DNA of 64,000 nucleotides from Hofstenia miamia (Eukaryota; Xenacoelomorpha; Acoela): NCBI GenBank assembly GCA_004352715.1, contig SCFE01000006.1, positions 2,181,217 to 2,245,216 of the forward strand, read 5' to 3'. Shown piece by piece: positions 1 to 12,142 of this stretch (position 1 is its first letter; each line of letters starts with the position of its first letter). The notes under the pieces were generated by a model. It saw only the letters and a program-made list of their open reading frames with translations, ran no database searches and was not told where the DNA came from. The position numbers and the translations under genes were made by a program.

Positions 1-1160
1 TCCGAATCCAAAGTTAGAAAAAGTAATCCGTAATAATTCGAAAGACATTAATTTCTTTAGAAAATTCAATTTTTGCTACGAAGCTTTAATGTATGACGAG
101 TAAAGCTGGAAGCTGTGTCTATTACTACAACACTGTCACAAAAATTAGAGGAAAGTTGGATTTCTAAAGAATTAAAGGCTGAGTGAAATTTGCTTTTTTA
201 AAATGTGTTTTATTAATGAATGCTTAGTTTCTATTTAGTTTACGGCTTTGCGGATTTCAAGTTTAAAATTAAGTATGCGGATTACATGTGAGGTCGTGGA
301 TTCAAAAAGTTCCTTACTGTGAGCAGCAATTTGGTCGGATATCATGTGGATCAACTGCGAGTTGGGTCACAAAGTCTTTGACCCATTTGCAACTTTCATT
401 CACATTTATCCACAAACAACCAGCTGTAAAGACAGTTTTAAGATATAATTCTCTTCAATATTGCATTTTCATTTTAAATTTGCACGCAATTTATGTGGAT
501 TTATAGGGCAGAACCGTCTCCCACTCGGAAAATAAATTTTGCTCTCAATCTCATCTATAAAATTCCGCTCCGAATCAAACTTAAACAAGCCTGTGACGTT
601 GATGCCTCAAACAGTCTGCCTTTTTAATCATTTCTCTTCCGCTTACAAATTTCTGTAAATTTATATTAGTTCCTTTTTTAAATTTTTTTTCGGAATTTAT
701 TTCTCATGTATCAAAGCATCCTAAATATTTGTGTTGCCTTGTCATGGATAAATTTAAGCATTGAAAATTAAATTTAGAATACATTTTAATCCGCAAGATG
801 GCGAATAATACATGTGATCATTCCTAAACAAGAGTTGGTGTAGAAATTCGAATTTACAAAATTAGAATATTATAGCAATTTAGCTTAAAAGGTTTTTTTC
901 TGTTTTTTTCGTTGAGTAATAACTATTGGTTCCCTGCTAGTACTTCAATTGCTTTTTAATAATAAAATAATGTTTCAGTTTTGTAAATAATACAAGACCT
1001 CTGATGAAATATTTATATTTTTAAAAATATAATCTGAAAGAAATGTCCTTGCCAGATGAATTTCATTCTTAATCTCGTTAGCTGAATTTAAATTGGAGGT
1101 TCCTCAGTCATTTTAAATGCAGCTATAAACTTCAAATTTTACACAAATTTTTTCCTGAAG
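1..1160. other. Intergenic, no gene seen
   Basis: AT-rich sequence without a convincing coding frame. The 72-codon open frame at 288-506 has unremarkable composition, no recognisable domain and no splice context. I regard it as chance. Confidence 0.5.
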
Positions 1161-1193
1161 TTGATGCTACTCAACTTGTATAAATGCCATTAC

Positions 1194-1245
1194 TATAAAT
1201 GTACAAAGAAAATGCAACTCGATTCATTCGGAACATTCCAAGCGT
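1194..1245 (+). promoter_or_regulatory. Candidate TATA/initiator core promoter with splice donor
   Basis: A TATAAA box starts at 1194. An initiator-like TCATTC has its A at 1226, 32 bp downstream, which is the canonical spacing. A good donor (GC|GTAAGT) follows at 1244. The same stretch can also be read as an 83-nt open exon (1161-1243) behind the acceptor TTTTTTCCTGAAG. TATA-like strings are common at this base composition and no downstream exon can be linked, so the call is weak. Confidence 0.18.
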
Positions 1246-1644
1246 AAGTATTATGATGCTAGTATTTTTCATTTTTCAATAAACACTTACAATACAGTAT
1301 GTTAGGATTTCTCAAAGCCCTAATGAAGACTATTTAAATACTTCAAGATTTGGAATTTGCATGCCTTTAACTTTTTATGGTAGACTCTCGATTTGAAATC
1401 ATTTTCATACATGTCAATTAATAAATGCTTAGTTAAAAAATATGGGAATTTTTAAATCACATGCTGTCTTTTAACATTATTGTTAATACAAACTTTATCC
1501 CACTTACATATTTTAACCTCATAATAACTTTTTTCTAACTTTAATCCTTTCCAATGCATTACAACAATTGTTATCATTGTAGTATTTTTAAAATGATGAA
1601 TTAACGATGTAAATATCTAATCTAAATAATGCCATGTTGCTTCA

Positions 1645-1646
<2 letters not shown>

Positions 1647-1684
<38 letters not shown>
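1647..1684. repeat. (TA)n microsatellite
   Basis: Uninterrupted AT dinucleotide repeat of about 19 units. Confidence 0.97.
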
Positions 1685-1691
<7 letters not shown>

Positions 1692-2990
1692 ATTCTACAA
1701 TTAGTTTTTGGAAATGGAAATTCTTGTGGGCCCACATGACACTCTTTCATAACAGCAATGTTCGAGTTAGAATTAAAAATGTTTAAAGATATAACATTAG
1801 TGATGAGTAGAGATGTTTCCCATTTCGAAAACCTTAACAATTCGGTTTTGCTGAAATATTCTTGGTTGGGTTATTACTAAAGTCCGCAATTTTAGTTTTC
1901 CGGTTAATCACTCACCAAAATTGGTTAATAAGCAGGCTTACTTTCACATAAAATACTAATTTGCCAATCACTTCCCTCAACTTTGAAAGAATATAATACA
2001 TTATCTTGATGTAATAATAAGATGACTCCAAAGTTAAGCAAATACAATATACATTAATTTTAATTTATTTAGTTTATAGTTCAAAAAATGTATTGGGTGG
2101 AAGCTCACTTAGTACCTCTAGTTTTGGCAACACTGGCATAAAGGTTGATATAGGATTGGATATGAACGTTTTTTGGGAAGTGATTAACTTGAATGCAGCG
2201 TTTGGATTGACTGTGCCCTCTTCATAAGTTGCTATGATCATCTTCTCTAGTGAACCACTGCTAACATCAATAAAGGTGGTAATTCAAGCATGCACTGGGG
2301 CCTTACCAAAAGATTAGTAGTTCTTATCTTCGCAATACAGACTCTTCAAGCACGCAGAAGAATGACATTGAATTAATGGCTTCATAATAAGCAACATATA
2401 TAATCAAATATTCAAAACAATTTTCAGTATTAGTTAAATTTTAAAGTGAAGTGTGTCTTTTACGAAACACAAACAGATTGACATGTCGAATTGAAAATCT
2501 TAATAAACTACCAATGTGATCAGAAATTTACTATCATGTGATTAGTAATTTATTGATATAAAATCTGGTAGTTGTAAATAATTCTTTTTGAAACAACCTT
2601 GAGAGTAAGCAATTATAAAATATTTAGAATTAGCTGTGAACAGAAGTGTTCAATTTAGGTTTGTGTCTAAAATTTTGTTCGAATAGAAATGCCGCTCAGA
2701 CATTTCAATTTGTCTTCTGAAATTTTTAATATAAAGTAATTAACACGAGACATTTGCTTTGTACATATTTCAAAACCTAATTTTCATCTCAGATATAACC
2801 ACCTACCACCGAAAATGGCTAAATGACCTTTCAATTCATTTCAATGCATCATAAATATACAACATATAGTGATAGCATCTAGCATTAAAATCATTGAGTA
2901 AATATAATTTAAAAATTTAGGTAGCTCCTAAATGTTTGCAATGATTTTATTTTCTCTTTAAACAAAGTAGAAGTCGTTGTTATAAAAGCT
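1685..2990. other. Intergenic, no gene seen
   Basis: AT-rich unique sequence. No open frame with protein-like composition and no transposon end that I recognise. Confidence 0.5.
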
Positions 2991-2994
2991 TAGC

Positions 2995-3260
2995 TTATTA
3001 AACGCGTTTAATATTCGGTGTCGTCTGGAGCCGGGAAATTCACCAGAGAGCAGCCAAAACAAGCGTTAGATTTGGCCACGCGTTATAATTGCTACTTGCA
3101 ATTTACATAATCATTTCTGATTTTTATTCAGTTCGCCATCAATTATTCATTGTTTTCATTGTATGAACTGTGCCCTTATTTCTTTATTCCCGGCCGCATT
3201 CTCTAGGGTGCGGGTATTTGTTTTTCGCGCATTCTGTTTATAAATGACAGTAGTGAGGGA
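2995..3260. promoter_or_regulatory. Candidate non-coding regulatory block
   Basis: A more complex, less AT-rich stretch than its surroundings, with several CpG-containing words (ACGCG, CCGGGA, CGCGC) and homeodomain-type TAAT/ATTA cores. No open frame fits it. It resembles conserved enhancers of developmental loci, but conservation cannot be tested from one sequence. Confidence 0.2.
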
Positions 3261-3526
3261 ATTTATTAAAATCATTGTCTCCATTCACATTCGACATAAT
3301 TAAATATTTTTGCTTTCATTTATTGTATGGGACGCATAAAACATTTGCTATTTATGTATTCATGTATTATATGCTGTTTGCTTTGATTTTCCAACAGAAA
3401 CTTTCATATTCTTTTGAAATTATTTAATATTCATTTATTTAAAATATTATTTATAAATTTGATTTCTTAGTGTTCATATTTGGTTACTGAAGAAATATCA
3501 CTGAAAGATAGCAGGGCACCCATGTA

Positions 3527-3679
3527 CATTAGAGAGTGATAATATGAGCTTATAATGGACCCGAACCCGACCAGATCAGAATATTCGCTACCCGACAATT
3601 TAATACCCGAACTCAACAAGACCGTAAACCCAAAATCGGGTCAGGTGTTAATCGGGTACCCGATGTCACTCTCTACATA
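3527..3679. mobile_element. Short MITE-like element with terminal inverted repeats
   Basis: About 153 bp bounded by imperfect inverted ends (left core TAGAGAGTGATA, right TGTCACTCTCTA). The interior is rich in ACCCGA/GGGTACCCGA words quite unlike the flanks. No coding capacity. GC-rich CCCG subterminal words are common in hAT-type non-autonomous elements, but the family is inferred. Confidence 0.45.
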
Positions 3680-4789
3680 ATACATAGAACCTAATTTTAC
3701 TGATGGCGACATATTTATTTGTTAATTTGCTGGAAGTGATTTAATTGCAAACCCAAATAGATAAATTATTTTTTTAGTTTTTGTTTCAAATTTTTTTCGT
3801 ATTAAGAAGTACCAAATTTGAATGCCAATTTTTTACCAATATTTTTAAATTAGAAATTTATGTTTTCATTATTTTAGAATGAAGATATGTAGTGGGCGAC
3901 GGTACATCTCAACAATGTAACCGAGGATTAAAAAATTAGGACCCGGCCTGACAATGCTTCAGGTTTTTTAAATCAACGCAAGCTGACTTATTTTTTTGAC
4001 GTGACCCACTAACCTCTCTTACACTTAGAACTATGAGCATTCCTGCACATTATTCTTAAAAGTTCAGCCATAAACAATGTGGTTATAAATCGATTAACTA
4101 AATTATAATATGCATAAACATAATACCTGAGGAATTCATTGAATTATCGTCGAATCTAATTTCGAAGTTTCATTTGCTTCTACGAAAGATGGCAATCGCT
4201 ATTTAACATTTTTAGATATTGTAGTTATTTTTATGCCGCAATAAAACAAATACAATCCATGTTTGATATTAAAATTTTTGAAACAGAGATATTGAAGCTG
4301 TGCTAAATTAATTTTTTCATTTGTTTAGCGAGCAATATGAAGCTTTTTGGTTTTGGATAATCCCAAATTTTAATCGCGTCTATTTTTCACCCATGGCTCC
4401 AAAAATTCTATTAATATTATATTCTAGCATAATCTCCTGTATTTATTCACCTTAGCATGATGTATTAGACGGTATAATTCGCTAGCTAATAGTTATTACA
4501 TGGCATATAATATTTTCATCCAATCAAAGATATGCCGACTGCATACTATACGCTGGAAACCATTCACGTCTGCGTCTATCAGAAAAATTCAGCATTCAAA
4601 ATCTTCTCATGAATTTTTATCACAATAATAATTAACTCTTTTTAAAATTATGATGCAAATTAGTATTAAATTTATAGATCATTAAATTAAAGTAGAGTCT
4701 TAGTGCACTATAGTGTATTAGTTAATCTTTATAATTATAAATTCAATCTTATAAGTATTTAGATTTATATATATATATTTACAAGGGAA
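3680..4789. other. Intergenic, no gene seen
   Basis: AT-rich sequence without supported genes or repeats, apart from a short TATATATATA run near 4770. Confidence 0.5.
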
Positions 4790-4803
4790 TTTATTAATAT
4801 ACT

Positions 4804-4989
4804 TTAATAGTTCATTTGTAGACAACTGGTGCTCAGTCTAATTGGAGCTTTCCTACAGATGAGTGATGGGCAGCATTCTGTGCTATTATGACAAAAAAAA
4901 TTCTTTAGTTTACAGTCTTTGTTGAGGCAATCAATCGATGACAAAAGCAGAACATAGATGCCCAACTGTAATGCATGAATAAATTTCAT
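4804..4989 (-). CDS. Small secreted cysteine-rich peptide, inhibitor-cystine-knot pattern
   Basis: A 61-residue open frame. Residues 1-20 form a plausible signal peptide: basic start, then a hydrophobic run LGIYVLLLSS. The mature part has cysteines at 26, 33, 39, 40, 45 and 56, a C-x6-C-x5-CC-x4-C-x10-C spacing. That is the arrangement of inhibitor cystine knot (knottin) peptides, a fold used by venom toxins, antimicrobial peptides and ordinary signalling or protease-inhibitor peptides. An extra cysteine at 21 lies at the likely cleavage site. A TATA-like GTATAATT lies about 40 nt upstream of the ATG, and AATAAA (4795-4790) follows the stop codon by about 8 nt, so a complete short transcript is possible. 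TTACAG inside the signal region could instead be a splice acceptor, in which case the true start lies further upstream. Function is unknown; the pattern alone does not make it a toxin. Confidence 0.45.
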   Translation of the reverse strand: MKFIHALQLGIYVLLLSSIDCLNKDCKLKNFFCHNSTECCPSLICRKAPIRLSTSCLQMNY

Positions 4990-4995
4990 ATTAAT

Positions 4996-5649
4996 GTACT
5001 AGAAGTCTTAGTATCACTGTTTTTCAATTATACATTGTTGATAAATTTGCGGGAGTTTCACAAAATTTAACAATTGAAATTAGTTTTCAAACATTCTATT
5101 TAAGAAAAATAAACACTTTTGTTTTCTTAAGATGGCAATTGCAATTTTGCATAGGCTATTTAATGACCTTAGATTTTTCAAAAACCCACTGGATTATTAT
5201 ACTGAGTCAATACTCTAAAAACCAACATTTCTACAGATTTTTGTGGTTTTATTTACAGACTATTACTAGTTAGAGATAAAACAAATACTTTTAGCTTCAT
5301 CATCAACATTTTTAACATAGCTTTTAAGTGGAGATATGATCCAAATATTTATTAATGATGGTGTTGTTGATACAAAGATTCCCAATCTGAATACTCAATT
5401 ATAATTAATTGTTTCTATTACGATATAATCGGCTTTGTCCATATTTTGAAACCATTTTCTACTTTTCTACAAGTTTACTAAAAAAAATTGGAGGTTCTTG
5501 AATGTTGACAGATCTGTGAGTAAATGTGCTCCTCGGTTATGATGAATATTTATGATACAATTTATTCCCGTTCAGGAAGTACATGAAAATAATAACTTTT
5601 TCAAATTTAATACCTCATTCTCATACCTAGTGCTTAGGTACAGGTATTT
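4996..5649. other. Intergenic, no gene seen
   Basis: AT-rich unique sequence; nothing supported. Confidence 0.5.
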
Positions 5650-5670
5650 CAAATCAAATCAAATCAAATC
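5650..5670. repeat. (CAAAT)n short tandem repeat
   Basis: Four consecutive CAAAT units directly beside the left end of the transposon-like element that follows. Confidence 0.85.
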
Positions 5671-5672
5671 AT

Positions 5673-6382
5673 TAAGCCTGCGTAATGCGTGATTTTGAAA
5701 TCGATTCGATTTCGATTCGATTAGCACTTAAATTGTCGATTCGATTATTGAAAGCTAAACTTGATTAAACATATATTTCTTATTTTTTCTTATGAACATA
5801 AGACTATGAAAAGTTTCAGGGTCGAGTGATTGTCTGACCATTGTAACATTATTACTTCCTAAAATCAGTATGGGTTGCTTAAAATAGAGCTATAAAGTAT
5901 GGCTTACATATAACAAAATATAATATTTGGCTTTCAGCACAAAATGACGTTTTTTGCTAAGCATTTACTGACCCGTAAATAATTCGCTCAACAATGACAT
6001 TAGAACATTTAGTTTGATTAAAAATATAGACATTTGCTAATAAAATCTGTTCATTTTAACCTAATTTTGACCTAACAAAATATTTTAGACTTTTTGATCT
6101 TACAACCATACAAAATATTTGAAAATATCACATGTTCTATATTTAATCAAATTTTGCAAATGACTTTAACCGAAAAAACTTTTTCACCTTTACGCTCTCC
6201 ATTTTTTCATGATTGGTTTCTTCTAAACGACAATGTGTTACTAGCGTAATTATTTTTTAAGACAATAGCAAAAAATAATAATCGATTGAATTTAGCCTAT
6301 TGTGAATCGACAGTCAATTCGATTCGATTATTAACATCCGTATCGATTTTGATTCGATTAGTCGATGCATCGCCCAGCCTTA
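5673..6382. mobile_element. Non-autonomous hAT-like element with CGATTCGATT subterminal repeats
   Basis: The two ends are related in inverted orientation: the left begins AAGCCTGCGTAATGCGTGAT and the right, read on the minus strand, AAGGCTGGGCGATGCATCGA. Next to both ends are clusters of TCGATTCGATT words, left at 5700-5750 and right at 6280-6365. Such subterminal repeats are typical of hAT transposase binding. The roughly 500-bp interior is AT-rich and has no transposase frame. I call it a MITE or deletion derivative; the family is inferred. Confidence 0.5.
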
Positions 6383-9300
6383 CAAATCATTTATTGCATT
6401 TAGTTATTTCTCAAAACAAATGCAATATTGTAAATATATATTAACCAACGATCAAATTTCAAATAATGGAGTAGAGAAAATGGATTACTAAATTTATTTG
6501 TACTTCATTTAACAACATAATCAACGTACAAAATTAATTTGATCGCTTTTCACATTTTTTACTTCCAGTGTTCTCGAACTGTACATATACAAGCTAAACA
6601 TTTTTATTTAATTCTGAGAATTTCAACTTGCACAATCTTATGGTTTATTACATGAGCATGCGTTTCTACTTTCATATATTTTTTTTAAATTTGATACATT
6701 CAACAGTAAAACTCCTATGCTGCTATTTAATGATTCAACCTTAACACTTGGTAAACAGTGATTTTCTTTTGGGGTGATAATTGCTGTATTTGATTATATT
6801 TTTTCCGCACAGCTTAGCTTTTTAAGAAAAACTAATTCAGGTAAAATAAAAATGCGAAAATTCGGAAACTATTAAAAATATTGAGAAATCACTTTTCAGT
6901 TTTAGTAGGCCATTTGTGGGTTTTTGAGTTCTGAAAACGGTGAAAATTCGGGTAAAATTGAAATTTTTGAAGAATAATATGTTGAAGCTCATTTAAATTG
7001 AATACGTATCTAGGTGCTAAATACGACAGTGCTATGGATCTGATTGGCTAAGACTTTTAAATTGACAACATGGCTCCTCGAGACAAATTTCTTGGAAACG
7101 ACAAAAATGGAACATCTTTTATTTTGCAGTTTCATCTGAGTGGATTTCATACCTCGAAAATCCCAATGTATTTTTTAGTTTTTAACTTATCACAATGTCC
7201 ACACAGTATATATGTCAAAATATGTAAGCATTACTTTTTTTCAATTGTTTTCAAAATATTTTTAACATGGTCCCTATAACCCAAATTAGTAACACCTCCA
7301 TACTTAGGGCACCTGAAATACCCAATCATGGCATATTTAACTCCAAAAACTTCAATGTTATAGATTTCAATTTTTCTTAATTTTTTGTTTTTACATGTTG
7401 TTCTATTAGTTTGTCAAAATCCATATTTCCGCCTGACAAAATGAGTGGTGGCATGGCACCCCAAATACCTAGAAACAACACAATTAACCATTTTTCATTT
7501 AATTTGTTGCTTAGTGTTATTTGTGACTGTGAATCACAATGGCTGTGTACAACAATGGCTAAAATTTGAATTAAATTTCAGGTATTTGTCTTCATTCTTA
7601 TACTTGAGAAGTAAATGCAAATTAAAAAAAGTTTTTATTTTCGGATGGTTGAATTATAAGACGCTTTTTCTTGCTACAAATATTGCAATTATCAAACTAC
7701 TGGTCACACATACACATAGGCCTATATGTTTCAATCAATGATTGTTTCGAGTTTGGAGTTAAGTAAGCTTCTGTTTGAAGAATTTTACATGTTAGAAGTA
7801 TGTATGATTTACTCACTGTAATTGGTGCGCGGCTTGTATTCAATTCATGCAAACGCAATACAATAATTCATTAAACTTAATTTGTCGATTAATCAAATAG
7901 AGCATTTTAACCTGCAAATTCGGAATGAATTTTCGAAATCTGTGGACATGTCCATCGGTAAATGTGCTTCTCTGTTTTAGTGAGAATTTGTGATGAATAT
8001 TATTACTGTGCCTGAAATATATGAAAATATTTACTTTTTTCGATTGATATGAAGAATTTTTATTTCATCACATGAGCAATGCGCATGTTTTCACTTGTAT
8101 TGAAGAACTCATGTAATATTCTAAAACTTGATAATTCTATGGCAAAAAGTGTTTTAAAATTTAATAATTCAACAATAACACTTGTAAACAGTGATTTTTT
8201 GGGGTGAAAATGGTTGTTTTGATAGCCCTGAATGTGATTGTGCTCTTATTTTTTGGTTCTCAAAATCCATATTAGAAATTTTCAAGATTTATAGTAAGAA
8301 ACTACAAACAGAAATAGAAAAATTTAGATTGAGTTTTGGAAAATTATAAAAAAACTATTGTAAAATTTAAAAACTTAAAAGTGTAAATATTTTTCCATTT
8401 CACTGTTTTTAAATTTCATGCCATTCTCTGCATTTGGAGTTAATTTGTGTACACTGTTGCATAACAGCTAAATGAATTTTTTGGAAAATTTGGTCCATCT
8501 TTGCAATAACTCAGACGCAGACCAGCCCAGTCCGCTCCTATCCATATAAATGTCTTTAGCGAATAAGTAATTGTTCTGGATGATGAAACTTTATCACGCC
8601 GAGCAAATTCCTAAGAATAAGCATAAGCATGGTGCTAATTTTGATCATGCTTAAACATAAATTATTATTTAATAACAGTTTACATTATGCAAGCCAACGT
8701 AATTGCCATAAGTATTGCATATTGATGCTCCAATTTCGAGCGTTCATTGTTAGATTTCGAGACCTCGATCGGACGCTTAATACAATATACAATCAAATAT
8801 CATATTTTAATCTTCTGATTCAACAAAGAAATCTTGTTACTACCTTGGGCATTTTATTCCAAATAATCATAAAATAGATAATTGCAAAATGAGGGTTTAG
8901 TTTTCGCAAATCACTTGGTTACTTCTGTAATTACCACATCTTAGGATTGAAAATGGATCCTCTTTGATTTCTTTATGCTTAAATAGCGAACGTATCAACA
9001 CTAAGTTACGTTTAAATCTCGTTGAATTTCTCTGTTAATTGTTTGTAGGGAGATTCTAATTTCAATTAAAATCATTGAATTTTATGAGGTGGATTTTTCA
9101 CATGTATTTGGTATGTCAGCTTTAATAACTGCACAAATTTCGCACTTACATAAAGCGTCTAATTCTTTGTTCGTAAATTACTTACTTGGCAATTGATACT
9201 ATACTAAATCGAAAGACATGTTTATATTGCTGATGTGTCCTATTGTAGTAACTGTTAATTAACTTTAGATGTGCATCTTTTGTCGCTTAATGCGTGAGAT

Positions 9301-10315
9301 AATTATTTACGCTTGATTTCAAAGGGAGCATTTTACTAATATCTTTCATTACATTCGTGTTTCGTTTTGATTGATGCTTCCAACCAGGAAATTTATAAGT
9401 CTATTTGATAAATATTTATCAATAGATTCAATATTTCAGCAAGTTATTTCTTGAATAGATATGCAATATCATATATACTTATTTTTTTCATTTATTATAG
9501 CATTAGTAAGATGGCAACCGGAAGCTAAAACCCGAGATTTCTAAGCATTGTTAGCAACCGTATCTTAAACAGAAAACAAGAATTTTTTTCAGTTGATCTG
9601 AATAAAGCTAAAAGAAATATGAATGAGATTTGTGTTAGCAAACGAAAAGTAAAAACAAATAAATACGTATACAGAACAAAGTTGGATCCCGAATTAGATC
9701 AAATCTTGAGGATCATGAAATGGCAGTCTGTGAAGTTATTATTACATAATCAAGCTTATTATTAAGCTTTTAAAGTGATGAAGAAACTTGCAGACAACGT
9801 GAAAAGTTTGTTTGTGGTGTAGTCATGTTAATATTTTTCACTCTATCATAAGTATTATCAAATTGAAACTAAAAGGAAACTAATTCAGACACATGAAATG
9901 CCTCTTCAAGTTTACGCTTGAATGAATTAGTTAGTTTTTATTAGTTAGACTCAATGTTCAGATTATTTCAAATTTTAAAAGTCATTTTGAAGATGATTCT
10001 TGGTTCCTTAATGTAAATCTGGCATTATTAATTGACCTAAGTACTTTATTCTATATTAGTTATCCGCACTCTCACTCTAATTAATTTGTTTGAAAAATTA
10101 TACATAATATTACATTTTAGTTTTAAAATTTGTTTTAAATATTTTGTTGATCAACATTACTAGTCAATGAATCGTCTTTGCAAACCATTAACAACATGCT
10201 TGCATATTTCTGGATTCATTTACATGTAGCTTCGCCTTAGATTAAATTATATAATTCAGAGATTGCCTTAGGCTAGTTTTAAAATGCTGGCTCTGACGAT
10301 TCATGTTTTTTATAG
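6383..10315. other. Long intergenic stretch, no gene seen
   Basis: AT-rich sequence with chance open frames (for example 7070-7279, 7445-7741 and 8629-8877) of low-complexity hydrophobic composition. I see no homology-like motifs or paired splice signals in them. No transposon ends or tandem repeats were recognised. Confidence 0.5.
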
Positions 10316-10398
10316 ATCTGTGATAAATTTGTTACAATGCGTGTAGACAATGCTATAATGTGGAATAACCAACTAGTTCGTCCGGCTAAAATGAACAA
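10316..10398 (+). CDS. Candidate internal exon, unknown protein
   Basis: An 83-nt open segment between a strong acceptor (TTTTTTATAG) and a strong donor (AACAA|GTAAGC). In the open frame it encodes 27 residues plus two bases, including VDNAIMWNNQLVRPAK, a non-repetitive composition. It starts in phase 0 and ends in phase 2. No neighbouring exon could be joined with certainty: the open block at 10840 needs phase 0. It may be chance in AT-rich DNA. Confidence 0.25.
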
Positions 10399-10839
10399 GT
10401 AAGCATTACTCTCTCTCTTTCAAAAAAGTTTTTTTACTATAGTCAAAAGATTAATCGTTTGGAACCGCCTTAAGTCTATGAAAAATTATTTCATTTGATT
10501 ACTTTTCGAATAGTACCAATGTCATCATATTTTTTTAAATTCAAAATAAACAAAAAGCTGTGTTTCATTAATACTTGCTAGAATGCTTGTTTGATACCCC
10601 CAGACCTCAACCATAAGTAAGGCGTATACATTTGGCACGTGACTTAATGTGAAAACAGCATTGATTCCAGAATAGATTAAGTGACCGACAATTCGTCTTT
10701 TTATTTGAAAGACGTAATTCTGGGATGATTTAGACCATCGATTTTTCTTCTGAATGTATTACAAGTTTTAAATTAGTTAATTGATTTAATCAAACGAGAT
10801 GCTGATCCTTTTCCAATTTGAAACCATTTGTTTTGATAG

Positions 10840-11067
10840 GCAATTAGTGAGCAGAATCGTGAAATCTTTTTACTTCCATGTTACTGGTATAATTACCAAT
10901 TCATTCTTTTGAAAGTTAATGGCGACCCTTTAATGCCTGTGGACGATGTGACAAGCTCTTCACCCATAATGCACCGCACAGGCTCCGCTGCGTCCAGACA
11001 GATGGCGTCCTTCGTAGACTTCCAGTCTGAGATTGAACACCCACTTATTGAGCCAAAAAATTTTTAG
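10840..11067 (+). CDS. Candidate terminal exon, unknown protein
   Basis: An open frame of 75 codons plus TAG begins exactly after an acceptor-like TTTTGATAG. Its second half (from about 10920) is markedly richer in G+C than the flanks and reads as an ordinary soluble or cytoplasmic tail, with segments MPVDDVTSSSPIMHRTGS and FVDFQSEIEHPLIEP. I do not recognise the protein. Alternatively the GC-rich block is a conserved non-coding element. The preceding candidate exon at 10316-10398 is out of phase with this frame. Confidence 0.3.
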   Translation, partial: AISEQNREIFLLPCYWYNYQFILLKVNGDPLMPVDDVTSSSPIMHRTGSAASRQMASFVDFQSEIEHPLIEPKNF

Positions 11068-12034
11068 CATTTATCTCGACTAATGTCGCACACTTTTCTT
11101 CATTATGATGTTTTCTTTCTTTATTGTCTCTTTATAATAATATATTTGGGAGCACAATGAGTGATTATGAAATGAAACGATTTAAGTAAAATTCCAATCC
11201 TTAGAATATTATGCGGGATCTGTTAGATGAAATGTTAACCATACCATTTTTAACACTTGAAGAGTTAACTCAAGATTACAAAATGACACTACATACTATA
11301 TATGATCTCTATATACACATGTATTCCGAAACACGCCCTAGTATTACCTTAAATTAAAAAATTTTAGGGAAGGGATTTTACTTAAAACCTCATGAAATCT
11401 ATTTTTAGCATAGAGTTGAAACCTAAACTCATAAACTTTCAATAGTACTCACATATTACGACAAATGCTTAATCAGAACACCACATTCATTCTTTGTATA
11501 CTCAATGGGACTAATAATTTTGTGCGTTAATCGCCAATTAGCATAAAATATTTTAAAATTGGGGTCATCATATTGGATATTTTGCGTTACGAAAATGTTC
11601 ATTCAATAGAAGGTAACTTTTCTTAAAATAGTTTAGCATCGGAAACATAATAGCATTTTTCAAACATTTCATACAATAGGTAATACAAGCAATAATTTTG
11701 TTATAAATTTCAAAATTAACTATTGCAGATTTGTTTATAATAAACCAATTTATTGCTTAGCATCTTAGATCACTTTAGATCGCACTCTAAGCCACTTTTC
11801 TGCATGAATTTTTATACAACATCTGAAAAAAGTGGCTGATTAATATTTTAATAACCGTGATTTTTTCAAGTTTCTTAGGAGCCTAATAATAAATTTTTTA
11901 ATGATGTATTGGATGTAGCAGCATCCGATTCATATTCTTTCTGGCTTCACTTTCAATCACAATACTATAGCAAATTGTAAAAATGCAAATATGATCATCA
12001 CTAAAAGGAAAACTTGTCTGTAGTCCAAGTTAAT
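11068..12034. other. Intergenic, no gene seen
   Basis: AT-rich unique sequence up to the (ATT)n tract; nothing supported. Confidence 0.5.
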
Positions 12035-12035
12035 G

Positions 12036-12095
<60 letters not shown>
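12035..12095. repeat. (ATT)n microsatellite at the 3' end of a LINE
   Basis: About 20 uninterrupted ATT units, equal to (TAA)n on the minus strand. They directly follow the 3' end of the minus-strand retrotransposon fragment, so this is either its tail or its target site. Confidence 0.95.
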
Positions 12096-12096
<1 letters not shown>

Positions 12097-12142
12097 TTAC
12101 TTCTCACAGCTTCATGCTGGTATCCCTCTCAGCTCGGGGAAC

